Positions 16,806 to 26,400 of a stretch of DNA of 64,000 nucleotides are shown here, piece by piece. The DNA is from Stieleria maiorica (GTDB lineage Bacteria; Planctomycetota; Planctomycetia; Pirellulales; Pirellulaceae). The stretch spans positions 6,419,641 to 6,483,640 of the forward strand of contig NZ_CP036264.1 of NCBI RefSeq assembly GCF_008035925.1, given 5' to 3'. How positions within the stretch are numbered: the stretch's first letter is position 1; each line of letters begins with the position of its first letter. Made by a program: the position numbers and the translations under genes. Below the pieces are notes generated by a model. The model was not told the DNA's origin, searched no databases, and was given only the letters and a program-made list of their open reading frames with translations.

Positions 16806-19724
16806 ATGACCAACCTCGGTTTCATCACCAAACTTGTGACGTCACGGATGCGACTGCATCCCGGACGGATGATCATCACCACCGTGGGAGTGATCGCATC
16901 GACCTGTGCCCTGGTTTGGGTCGTGAGCGGCTACGACGCGTTGGTGTCACAGTTCGATGAAAACGCGGGGAAGTATCTGGGGCGTTACGATGCCCTGGTG
17001 ATGGCAGGCGGCGGGCTGCCGGGATCGCCTCCGGCAACCATCTCGTCCGCATTGATTGATGCGCTCGATGACGATGCCGGCGTCTTGGAAGTCAATCCGG
17101 TCAGCAGTTCACGTGTTTCGGCGACGCGTGTCAGACGCGAAACCGATGCCGAGGAGCCTGAAACATCGCTGGGCTTGCTGGTCGGAGACCGTCCGCCGGT
17201 CAATGGTGCCCCGCCAGTCGGCCCCACACTTGTCGCCACACCCGCGAGCGACCCGCCTTATGAGATCGTGGACGGGGATTGGTTGGGCAATGAGGTCGAC
17301 ACCGCGACGGCGGTGGTCGGTGAAGACGTTGCCAAGGAGTTGAAGCTGTCCGTCGGCGACGAGTTGCTGGTGACCACGTTTGGAAACCAAGTCCGTTTAC
17401 CGCTTGTCGGGATCATCGAACAAGCCCCCCAAGCACCTTCGCTGGGCGGAGGCCGTGGCCAGCGTGGTGGCGGGGCTCGCGACGGCGGACGCCCTGGCGT
17501 TAAAACACCGCGACCAGGGGAGCGCCCGAAACAATCGGGAGCACCCGCCATCGGATTGCCCAGCGGTTTTATTCAGGGCGTGCCCACCAGTGCAATCTAC
17601 GTTCGTCCCGAGATGGCGGAAACGATCAATGGTTTTCCCGCGACGCCACAAGTGCTGCAGATCGCGCTGCGGGAATCGGTCACGATCGACCAGTTTCGTG
17701 AGGTCTGGGGAGGCAAGCTTGCCGACAACCGACCGGCGCTTCGGCTGATCGATTTTGATGACGTGCGCAGCGGCATGGAATCGGGCAGAAGCGTGTCGGG
17801 GCAACAATCACAAGCCTGGGCTGCCACCGGCATGGCATCCCTGGCGGCGATCTTCATCATCTTTTCGACGCTCAGCATGGGCGTCAGCGAACGAACACGC
17901 GAGTTCGCGATGCTCCGTGCGGTGGCGCTGACGCGCTGGCAGATCGCGGGGATCATCGCGATCGAAAGTGTGTTTTTGGCGTTGCTCGGTTGGACCGGCG
18001 GGCTGCTCGCCGGCTGGTTGATGGTGCTGGTCGGCAGCCGCGTTCTGCCGGGGCTGTTTAGCTCCGGCGCCGTCTTGGGTTGGACCAGCATCTTGCTGAG
18101 CGGTCTGACCGTGCTGGTCGGAGCGTCGGCCGCGGCGGTTCTGCCCGCATGGCGCGCGATGCGGATCAAACCGCTCGACGCGATGTCCTCTCGCCCCGCC
18201 ACCCCCAACCCTCGCCGCTGGGTGATCCTCGGCGGCATCGGCCTGATCCTTTCCGCGGCGACTCCCATCAGCGTGTTCGCCTTGCCAATGTCGGACCAAT
18301 GGCGCAGCTGGTGTTACTCGTTCGTCACCTATCCGATGCTGCTGTTGGGGATGATCTTACTTGCTCCCGCGGTAGTTGTCGGCTGCGAAAGACTGTGTGG
18401 GCCTGTGCTCACAGGCCTGATGCGGTTGGATCCGCGGATGATGAAGACACAACTTTCGAGCAACCTTTGGCGCAGCGTCGGCGCCACCTTAGCTCTTTCT
18501 GTCGGTCTGGGCCTTTACGCGTCGACACAGACGTGGGGCTATTCGATGCTGGTGCCGTTCACACCTGGGAAGTGGTTGCCCGATGCGCTGGTCGCGTTTC
18601 ATCCGATCGGTCTGACCGACGATGACGTCGCGTTGGTCGAGCAAGTGGAGGGAGTGAAATCGGACCAAGTGATGCCTTTGGCGATCGAGCAGGCCAAATT
18701 TGATTGGCAGGGCGAAGACCCACCGAGTCGGTTGAAGTTCGGCGACAACGGCATTGTTTGCGGTTTGGATCCCCACCGGGCCTTCGGCGGCGAAGCTCCC
18801 TTTTTGGAGGTGACGTTCGTTGGCGGCACGCGTGAGTCGGCAATCAAAGCGATTGCCAACGACAATGGCTGTGTGGTTTCCGAAGACTTCGTGATGGCTA
18901 CCGGGTTGGATGTCGGCGATCCGGTCGCGTTCACCCTGCCGTCGGACGAAGACCAGCGAGTCACGTACACGATCGCAGGCGTGGTCGCGCTGCCGGGTTG
19001 GCAATGGGTGACGAAGTTCTCGGGAGTCCGCCGACACTTCGTGCGAACCGGAACCCTGCTGTTTGCCGATCGCCGGCGCGTTCATCGAGATTTCGGATTG
19101 AAACGCACCGAGTTCGTTTGGATGAACTTCCAGGATGCAGCGGACCTGGAAAAGGTGGCGTCAGAGTTTCAATCGATCGCAGAGCGTCACAGCGGCGAAA
19201 CGTTTACGGCAGCCGGCGTCGGAGAAGTCAAATCGTATCGGCCGTTCGCTCGGATGACGGCGACCGACACGGTACGCAAGGCCATCAAGATGCGTGCCGA
19301 CGACATGATCTGGGGGATGAGCTATCTGCCGTTGATCACGCTGGCAATCATGTCGTTGGCGATCGCCAACACGGTGATCGCGTCGGTTCGGTCGCGGACC
19401 TGGGAATTCGGCGTGATGCGATCGATCGGGGTGACCGGCGGCCAATTGATTCGTTTGGTGTTCGCGGAGACCGCTCTGATTGCGATCGCTGCTTGCGTCT
19501 TGAGCCTGGCGTTTGGGTTGGTCGCCGGCTGGTGCGGCGTCGGCATGGCGCAATTCGGCGGCTGGTTCGCCGGGCCGCCTTCATTCCTGATCCCATGGGG
19601 GCAGTTGTCGATCGGGTTCGCATTCACGTTGGCGTTGTGTTTTCTGGCGGGACTGTGGCCGGCGCTGAAAACGGCGCGAGCCGAACCGCTCGGTCTGCTC
19701 CAGGCCGGACGTGCGACGCAGTGA
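16806..19724 (+). CDS. FtsX/MacB-type ABC transporter permease, two FtsX domains
   Basis: 972 residues. A first membrane segment at about 20-42 is followed by a MacB-like periplasmic domain containing a low-complexity Gly/Arg/Pro insert (about 213-245). The first FtsX domain (about 335-465) carries SERTREFAMLRAVALTRWQ, a typical cytoplasmic coupling motif. A second periplasmic domain and a second FtsX domain (about 845-965, with SRTWEFGVMRSIGVTGGQ) complete it. Such permeases move lipoproteins or peptides or act by mechanotransmission with a separate ATPase. No ATPase gene lies next to it here. Confidence 0.86.
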   Translation: MTNLGFITKLVTSRMRLHPGRMIITTVGVIASTCALVWVVSGYDALVSQFDENAGKYLGRYDALVMAGGGLPGSPPATISSALIDALDDDAGVLEVNPVSSSRVSATRVRRETDAEEPETSLGLLVGDRPPVNGAPPVGPTLVATPASDPPYEIVDGDWLGNEVDTATAVVGEDVAKELKLSVGDELLVTTFGNQVRLPLVGIIEQAPQAPSLGGGRGQRGGGARDGGRPGVKTPRPGERPKQSGAPAIGLPSGFIQGVPTSAIYVRPEMAETINGFPATPQVLQIALRESVTIDQFREVWGGKLADNRPALRLIDFDDVRSGMESGRSVSGQQSQAWAATGMASLAAIFIIFSTLSMGVSERTREFAMLRAVALTRWQIAGIIAIESVFLALLGWTGGLLAGWLMVLVGSRVLPGLFSSGAVLGWTSILLSGLTVLVGASAAAVLPAWRAMRIKPLDAMSSRPATPNPRRWVILGGIGLILSAATPISVFALPMSDQWRSWCYSFVTYPMLLLGMILLAPAVVVGCERLCGPVLTGLMRLDPRMMKTQLSSNLWRSVGATLALSVGLGLYASTQTWGYSMLVPFTPGKWLPDALVAFHPIGLTDDDVALVEQVEGVKSDQVMPLAIEQAKFDWQGEDPPSRLKFGDNGIVCGLDPHRAFGGEAPFLEVTFVGGTRESAIKAIANDNGCVVSEDFVMATGLDVGDPVAFTLPSDEDQRVTYTIAGVVALPGWQWVTKFSGVRRHFVRTGTLLFADRRRVHRDFGLKRTEFVWMNFQDAADLEKVASEFQSIAERHSGETFTAAGVGEVKSYRPFARMTATDTVRKAIKMRADDMIWGMSYLPLITLAIMSLAIANTVIASVRSRTWEFGVMRSIGVTGGQLIRLVFAETALIAIAACVLSLAFGLVAGWCGVGMAQFGGWFAGPPSFLIPWGQLSIGFAFTLALCFLAGLWPALKTARAEPLGLLQAGRATQ

Positions 19725-19812
19725 CAGGGCAGAGTCTTCAGCCCAGTGGGTTCCCAGGCGGAACGATGGAACAAGAGGTTAATAGACCGCATGATTCACG
19801 TGGTCACTGACG

Positions 19813-19992
19813 TTACCGCCAGCGATGGATCTTCAGTTGTCGGTGTTTGGTGGGCGTGATGTCGGCAGGGTGCTCGACGTAAATACTTTCTCCACACCAC
19901 GGGCAGGCGGGGGCACGGTCGTCGACTACTTTGCCGCATTTAGAACACGGCGTGCGATTAAGCAGTGCAGCGTCTTTGGTAACGTTGTTCAT
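19813..19992 (-). CDS. Small zinc-ribbon protein
   Basis: 59 residues. Two CxxC pairs (PCSKCGK and CPWCGES) separated by 10 residues form a zinc ribbon; the tail is basic (KHRQLKIHRWR). AGGA lies 9 bp before the ATG. The family is not recognised beyond the ribbon. It is transcribed towards the end of the permease gene, and its upstream region holds a 10-bp stem hairpin at 20038-20066. Confidence 0.55.
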   Translation of the reverse strand: MNNVTKDAALLNRTPCSKCGKVVDDRAPACPWCGESIYVEHPADITPTKHRQLKIHRWR

Positions 19993-20311
19993 CAAAGCAA
20001 TCCTGTCTGAACGGAACGGTCATTCATTCGCGGACCGCCGATCGCGGTCGGGCGTGCCGCGATCGGGTGCGCACGCGGCTACTCCATTGTCCAGGCTATT
20101 GTAGAGATGGCATCAAGTGTGGCGATCGGCGGTTCCCTGTCCAGGCGGCTACAGTGATGCGTCCAACCGCCAACGGATTAGACAACCGTGGCGATCACGC
20201 ACCACGACCGCACGGGGACGGCCCCGGTTCGGGGCAACTTTGACGATCAAGTCCCGCACGTAACGGTCGGCCTCGTGTACACCTCGAACGCTTCGGATTT
20301 GCCAGAAAACG
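19993..20311. other. Intergenic region with one hairpin
   Basis: 319 bp between divergent genes. It holds a perfect 10-bp inverted repeat (CCGATCGCGG/CCGCGATCGG, 20038-20066, 9-nt loop) close to the zinc-ribbon gene's 5' end. No further gene or promoter consensus was recognised. Confidence 0.55.
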
Positions 20312-21040
20312 ATGAGCAATCAAATTCACAACCACGTCCTCGTCATCGGGGGCAGCCACGGGATCAGTCTGGAACTGGTCCGGATTCTCTCCGCACGCGA
20401 CTGTCAGATCACCGCCATCTCCCGGAGTCAAGGTGAACTGGCAGACGACGATTTATCCGGTAAGGGCATCCGGCATATCGAGTGCGATGTCGTCAACGGC
20501 GACCTGTCGAAGATTGAATTGCCGAATTCGCTGACCGGTTTTGTTTACTGCCCCGGTTCGATTCGGTTGGGGCCGGTCAAGTCGGCCAAGCCGGAGCTGC
20601 TTCGTGAGGACTTTGAGCTGAATGTTGTGGGGGCGATGAAGTGTTTCCAGGCAGCCATCCCTGCGCTGCGGCAGTCGGGATCGGGGAGCGCGGTGTTCTT
20701 CTCGACCGTCGCGGTCAACCACGGGATCGCGATGCACAGTTATGTCGCGGCCGCCAAGGGCGCGCTGCAAGCACTCGCGAAAACCTGGGCCGCCGAACTC
20801 GCACCGAAGATTCGCGTCAACTGCATCGCCCCAGCGCTGACCGAGACGCCATTGTCGGCAAATCTGCTGTCGACGGACGAAAAGAAAAAGACGATGGCGG
20901 AAAAGTACCCGATGGGACGCTACGGTACGGCGAACGACATTGCGGAAATGGCCGCGTTCCTGCTCTCCCAGCGCAGTCGATGGATCACCGGCCAGACCAT
21001 CGGCGTCGACGGGGGAATGTCCGGAATCGTTCCTTTGTAA
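20312..21040 (+). CDS. SDR family oxidoreductase (FabG-like)
   Basis: 242 residues, full length for a classical SDR. GGSHGIS at 13-19 replaces the usual TGxxxGIG cofactor motif. Ser131, Tyr144 and Lys148 (SYVAAAK) form the catalytic set. The FVYCPG strand replaces NNAG. The C-terminus ends ITGQTIGVDGGMSGIVPL as usual. Expected NAD(P)-dependent carbonyl reductase; substrate unknown. The remains of a flavodoxin reductase gene begin only 43 bp after its stop. Confidence 0.87.
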   Translation: MSNQIHNHVLVIGGSHGISLELVRILSARDCQITAISRSQGELADDDLSGKGIRHIECDVVNGDLSKIELPNSLTGFVYCPGSIRLGPVKSAKPELLREDFELNVVGAMKCFQAAIPALRQSGSGSAVFFSTVAVNHGIAMHSYVAAAKGALQALAKTWAAELAPKIRVNCIAPALTETPLSANLLSTDEKKKTMAEKYPMGRYGTANDIAEMAAFLLSQRSRWITGQTIGVDGGMSGIVPL

Positions 21041-21083
21041 CATCTCGACGCGGCTTGCCAGACGTGGCTGTTTTTCAACAGAG

Positions 21084-21572
21084 ATGGTCAAGTCTTACCC
21101 GACACAGCAATTCCCATCGCACGAAGGCGTCACCAAACACCTGGGCCGCGACATCGAAGTCAACGACCGCGTCATCTTTAGCGACCCGTGGGGCACGATC
21201 GAGTTTAAGGGGACGGGGGTCTTTATCGCCGGGGGAGCAGGGATCACTCCGTTTATCGCGATCTTGCGAAAGCTGGAACAAGACGGGCAGTTAGAAGGAA
21301 ATCGGCTGTTCTTTTCTAACAAGGCACGCGAAGACGTTTTCCTGCAGGGGGAGTTGTTCCGCATGATGGGCCGGGCCGCCGTGTGCACCCTGACACAAGA
21401 GAAGCATCGCGACTACGAACATGGCCGCATCGACAAAGATTGGCTGCAAAGCCGAGTCGATGACTATTCCCAACCGTTCTACGTCTGCGGGCCTCCGTCG
21501 ATGGTTGACGACCTGAAGTCGGCGTTGAAGGATCTTGGCGCGGAAGTCAACTCGATCGTTTTCGAAGAGTAA
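21084..21572 (+). pseudogene. 5'-truncated flavodoxin/ferredoxin reductase-like gene
   Basis: 162 residues cover only the second half of an FAD/NAD(P)H reductase: the KSYP..HEGVT..LG segment that normally ends the FAD barrel, then the NAD-binding domain with GTGVFIAGGAGITPFIAIL and the C-terminal FYVCGPPSMVDDLKSAL. About 65-70 residues that should hold the flavin-binding RPFTF-type motif are absent; the sequence upstream is the SDR gene. A start at ATG 21084 exists, so a protein may still be made, but it should not bind FAD normally. The break probably marks a deletion at about 21050-21083. Confidence 0.65.
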
Positions 21573-21606
21573 CGCAGGACGGTTAGCTTCGACGGGGCAT
21601 TTAATC

Positions 21607-21663
21607 GTAGCGGAAGTCGCCAAGACTTTCGCAACCCGTGAGGCTTCTCTTGCGTTCGCTTAC
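21607..21663. repeat. Copy of dispersed GTAGCGGAA...CGCCAAG repeat
   Basis: Starts GTAGCGGAAGTCGCCAAG and ends in an imperfect inverted arm. The same head appears at 53469 and 58984, and a shorter one (GTAGCGGAACTCG) at about 50753. Confidence 0.6.
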
Positions 21664-21883
21664 CACGCAAACCCTGTCTCTTCCAGGGGAACGTGAAGTA
21701 ACACGCTGATTCATAACCATGCGTTAACTCTCCCAGATCGCTCCCCTGTCCGCATCGATGTCCGCATTGATTCTGTGATGCAATTGTTGCCGGTTCTCTT
21801 CACTCCGGTGCGGAAGCTCTGCGTCAAGTCTCCCACGCTCCAAAGCTTCGTCGACGGCTGAGAATCCCCCTCACCCTCGACCT

Positions 21884-21937
21884 CTCACCCCCGGAAAACC
21901 TGACTCGCTGAAGCTCGCCAGGTTTTCCGGGGGTGAG
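21884..21937. repeat. Perfect 19-bp inverted repeat (hairpin)
   Basis: Arms CTCACCCCCGGAAAACCTG (21884-21902) and its exact complement (21919-21937) are separated by 16 nt. No T-run follows on either strand, so it is more likely a dispersed palindromic element than a simple terminator. Confidence 0.75.
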
Positions 21938-22114
21938 GGGAGCCAGAATCATCAATCTGGTCTTCCAAAGAGATGAACGTAGCAATGTTTTGTCCTGCAA
22001 CATTGTCTTGTTCACTACGGTAGTGGTCTGCAATAAAGATCACGTCCCGAGGGAAACAATCTCAATCCATGGGTCGTGCTCGCGCGGCAAAGTAGGCGCG
22101 ACCGTGGTTACAAA

Positions 22115-23236
22115 CTACGCTGTGACCGCTTCGCGGTAGGCGGGGAAATCCGTGTAGCCGTGCGGGCCGCCGGAGTACCACAGGGACATGTCTGCGGTCT
22201 CGGCCAGTGGCCAGCCGTTGGCGAAGCGTTCAACAAGATCCGGGTTGCTGATGTACGGACGTCCGAACGCGATCAAGTCCGTGTCGCCTTCGGCGATCGC
22301 GGTTTCAGCGGACTCGCGTGTGTATTCGACGTTGCCCATTAGCCGACCGGAATACACCTCGCGGAAGTCAGCAAGCGTCATGGCCGGACCGAGTTGGTGA
22401 AATCCGAATCCCGTTCCGTCCATGACGTGCAGGTAGCCGAGATCGTGTTCGTCCAGTCGTCGCGCGACGTAAGTGAATTGTTCGCGGTAGTCGGGCGAAC
22501 CCATGTCATTGAACGCTCCGTTGGGGGCGAGTCGTACGCCGACACGATGCGAGGGCCAAACCGACGTGACCGCCTGGACGACTTCTGACAGCAATCGGTA
22601 TCGGTTCTCGATGCTGCCTCCGTAGGCATCGGTTCGGTGATTGGTTTTGGATTGCAAGAACTGATCGAGCAGATAGCCGTTGGCGGAGTGGATTTCGACG
22701 CCGTCGAATCCCGCCCGCTTCGCGTTTTCGGCGGCTTGCCGGTAATCGGAAACGATGCCGGGAAGTTCGTCCGTCCGCAGCGCCCGCGGTGTCTCATACG
22801 GTTTTTTCCCGCTGGGTGTATGAACGCCGTCCCCTTCGATCGCGATCGCCGAGGGGGCAACGGGCAAGTCGCCGTCGTGGAAATCGCTGTGTGACGCGCG
22901 GCCGGTGTGCCACAGTTGCAAAAAGATCCGTCCGTTGCTGTCATGAACGGCATCGACGACCTGCTTCCAGCCTTCGGTCATTTCATCGTTGTAGATCCCC
23001 GGGGTGTTGGGCCAACCGATTCCCTGCGGTGACACCACCGTTGCTTCACTGATGATCAATCCCGCGGACGCCCGCTGTGAGTAATACTCTGACATCAAAT
23101 CGTTGGGGATGCGGCGTTCACCGGCTCTGGCACGCGTCAGGGGGGCCATGACGACACGATTTTGCAACGTCAGATCACCGATGGTCAGCGACGAAAGCAG
23201 GTTCGTTGGTGGTTGGTTGGTCTTGGAAGTTGTCAT
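22115..23236 (-). CDS. Old Yellow Enzyme family alkene reductase
   Basis: 373 residues, FMN-dependent (beta/alpha)8 barrel of the NemA/OYE group. Landmarks: QNRVVMAPLTRARA near the start, LQLWHTGRASHSDF, GFDGVEIHSANGYLLDQFLQ with the substrate-binding His/Asn pair, and DLIAFGRPYISNPDLVERF binding FMN phosphate. It reduces activated C=C bonds or nitro compounds with NAD(P)H in the cytoplasm. ATG 23236 (MTTSKTNQ) is chosen because the longer frame upstream lacks similarity. Stands alone on the minus strand. Confidence 0.9.
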   Translation of the reverse strand: MTTSKTNQPPTNLLSSLTIGDLTLQNRVVMAPLTRARAGERRIPNDLMSEYYSQRASAGLIISEATVVSPQGIGWPNTPGIYNDEMTEGWKQVVDAVHDSNGRIFLQLWHTGRASHSDFHDGDLPVAPSAIAIEGDGVHTPSGKKPYETPRALRTDELPGIVSDYRQAAENAKRAGFDGVEIHSANGYLLDQFLQSKTNHRTDAYGGSIENRYRLLSEVVQAVTSVWPSHRVGVRLAPNGAFNDMGSPDYREQFTYVARRLDEHDLGYLHVMDGTGFGFHQLGPAMTLADFREVYSGRLMGNVEYTRESAETAIAEGDTDLIAFGRPYISNPDLVERFANGWPLAETADMSLWYSGGPHGYTDFPAYREAVTA

Positions 23237-23471
23237 GATCGTTTCCGACGAAGGATGGTTGGGATTCTTCAGAGAGTTGCGGCTTTGGCCAACGGCGAAA
23301 TCATCCGGTACCAACAACCCCGCGATAGGGTAGCCGGCACGACCACATGGATTGCCGCAGCGGGCGGCTGGGCCCGATGCCAAAGCGAGCGTTACGGAGG
23401 AATACCGCCGGATTGACACTGTCTTACAGTGAAAGGACCAAAGCGTTGACTGGTCGGTGCGTCGGCTTCAA

Positions 23472-26400
23472 CTACTCCACAATCATCACACCGTTCATGA
23501 CTTTCCAGTGCCCCGGAAACGTGCACAGGTAGGGATAGTGCCCCTTTTGAGATGGGGCGTTGAAATAGATGGTGAATCGCTCGCCCGGTAGTACGACGTC
23601 GGTGTGGGCGAGCACGTCGGTGGTGGCTGGGATGTAGTGACGAAGCGCCGCTTCAGGATCCGAAATCAAACGGTCGGCAAGCTCACCCACCCGATCGATG
23701 GTTCCGGGTTTAGCCAACGCCCAGTTGTGCGGCACCACGTCCGGGTTAGACAGCGTCAACGCGATCGGCTGACCCGCACTGACCCGCATCGTTCGCATCG
23801 TGTAGGAAAGATTGGTTCCGGTTTCGATGGTGATGTCACGTGCCCCGGCAAGTTTCTTTTGATACGGGTTCGGCACGCTTCGGGTTGCCATGGCAAGGTC
23901 GGCGACAATCGGATGCGGCGCGATGGTCTTTCGAGTCGCCACGTAACCGGGAAAGTCTGCCAGTGGTTCATCCAGTTCGTGAACGGTGACGAACAATTGA
24001 TGGAATTGGTCGGGCGCTGACTGCAGCGCGAGGTGTAGCTGATTGACCTTTTGCAGGTCGGGTAATTCGATGAACAGTGTTCGACGATCCGGCAAAACAT
24101 GGGCGGATTGAATGTGCACGTTGTCGTGGCCGCGGACGCCGAAATGACGCGTCGAAAACTCGGGCGAACCGTAACCGGGACCGTAACGATAATTCCAGGC
24201 TTGTGCGAAATGGCTGCCGGGATCACCCGCGATTGCGACGTCCAGCGGCATCGAAAACGAGATCGTGATTCCGTTTTCATGGGCATGGAATCCGGTCGGC
24301 AATTGGGCGGCACCGCCACGGTATCGGACGCGCTCGAAGCAGCCGTCCTCGGGTGTGTAGCTGCCCCAGCCCTGCATTCCGGCGACGTACAACTGACCGT
24401 CGACCGGGTGGAATCGTCCGCGGTGTGCGCCCGAACGGAATTCACCCGGTAGCGGCACGACGGCCCCTTGGGCTTGCCCGCCCACCCGGTCACGCAGCAC
24501 CAGGAAATGCGAGCCCCTGCCGAACGAAAAATGCAGCAATTGGCCCGAGAGCGGTCCCCATGAGTCGCTGTCGACGAACACTTGGCCGCCACTGGAATTG
24601 TCCAGGGAACGCGGCAGATACGCCAACGGCAATTCCGGAGTCACGCCCTCGCGCGGGCCGCGGTATCCGAAGTGCGGGATCGCGGCACGTTCGTTCAATG
24701 GCCCTGTGCGATCAGGATCAACCGCGCAAATCATCGACGCGGGTGTCCAACTACCCTCGGACGCCGGGACGGTCACGGTTCCATCGGGCAACAGGCCCAA
24801 GCCATCGGGATTTCGAAAGCCGGTCGCGATGGTCTCGGCACGCTGCCCGTCGGGTGAAAGACGCATCAGGCCCTGATTGCCCGACGCGATGTAAAAGTTG
24901 CCATCGGGATCACGCTCCAGTCCACAGATGAAATCGTGTCCGGCGGCCGAAGTCTGGTAGGCGTTGCTGAAACATTCGTGGTAATCCGCTTCGAAGTCCC
25001 CGTTCAGATCATGCAGGCGAGTGATCTGGTCACGTCCCAACACGAAGATGCCGTCTTCGTCAGCCACGATGCCCAACGCGTGGTGCAGCCCGGACGCGAA
25101 CCGCCGCCACGAGGATGTCTTCGAGGGGAATTGAAAACCGGTCACCCGCCAGACGTCACCTTGCATGGTACAAACCAATGCCGAACCGTCGGGCAAAAAC
25201 GCGTGCCCGCCGCAAAACATCAAAGCGTTCCATGGGTTATCAAACGGCAATCCGATCGTGTCCACCGCATAGGGCGTTCCGCTTCCGAGTTGGATTTCGG
25301 TCTCGATCGTTTCTGGCCAACGCGTCGGAGCGTGGTGGAGTTGCTCGCGCAGCGGGTGTGAATCCGCGGGGGCGACGACACGAACGAAGCGACCGTCTTT
25401 GACATCCGGCGCGTCCAAGAAGTCCTGGTCGCCGATGCGATAGGCGAACACGACGCGATCCCCGGTCCGATAGAAACCTTGATACCGAAAGGGCTGGTCT
25501 GGTTTGGACTGTTCGGGTATGGGAAGCAGTTCGCCGTCGATCTTCAATCCGTCCAGGAATCCGTGTCGGTGCGACGAAAAATGGACAAATCCGCCGCGCC
25601 ACACGGCCTCATAGGTCAACGTGTCGGGATTGAAACAGGTTGCCAGTTCGCCGTGATCGCCCACACGCACGCACACGCCGCGGGGGATGGTTGTCTTGCC
25701 GACGCGGACCACACCGCACATCACCGCACCGAGTTCGGTTAGGTTCCATCGGTCGTTGGCCCAGGTGGTGTCGTTCTGGTTGCCCCAGTGGCCTTGGTCG
25801 CCGCCATCCAGGCCCGGATACTCCGCCAACAGCGGCGGGTTGGCCGGATGCCCGCGGAAAAACTCCGCTTGCTTGGCGTAAAAGTCATAGACGCGGTCCC
25901 GGTTGACCGGGTGTTGCCAACTCGGCCAATCGTCCGGGTGGAGTGGCTGGCGATCGATCGGAAACTCCGCCGGCCCGTGCGAGTGGGCTTGGGCGTGGGA
26001 AAGCAGCAAATCCATCTCGCCCATCGCCAGCCCCCGATCGGACCCCAAGTCGAACAAGAACTTGAGCAATCCGCTCAGGTCTTCGTCGGACATCGCACCG
26101 GCCAGATTATCGGGCATTAACGTTCCGACCTCGCGTTGTAAAACGATCTCGTCGATCGCGATCGCCGTCTCGGCCGGCGGATCGGAGGCCGGATCGCGGA
26201 GCACGATTTCTTCGTCGTCTTGGCGAACCAGGTAGCCTTGGTGCGTGCGGCCGGATTCATCCAGAACCAGATGGGCCAAGTACTCTGGTGGGATGTGACG
26301 CTTTGGCCACAACACCGATTCGACCAATTCTTCGGGCTTTCGTTGCTTGCCGATCGACGTCAGCTCCGGACCGACGCTGCCTCCGTGCTGCCCGATGCGA

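Larger units (their letters stand above)
21573..22114. other. Repeat-rich intergenic region
   Basis: 542 bp with no convincing gene. It contains a copy of the GTAGCGGAA repeat family (21607-21663), a strong 19-bp-stem hairpin (21884-21937) and a segment (21991-22046) that shares a 14-bp core and flanking words with 60105-60169. Confidence 0.6.
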
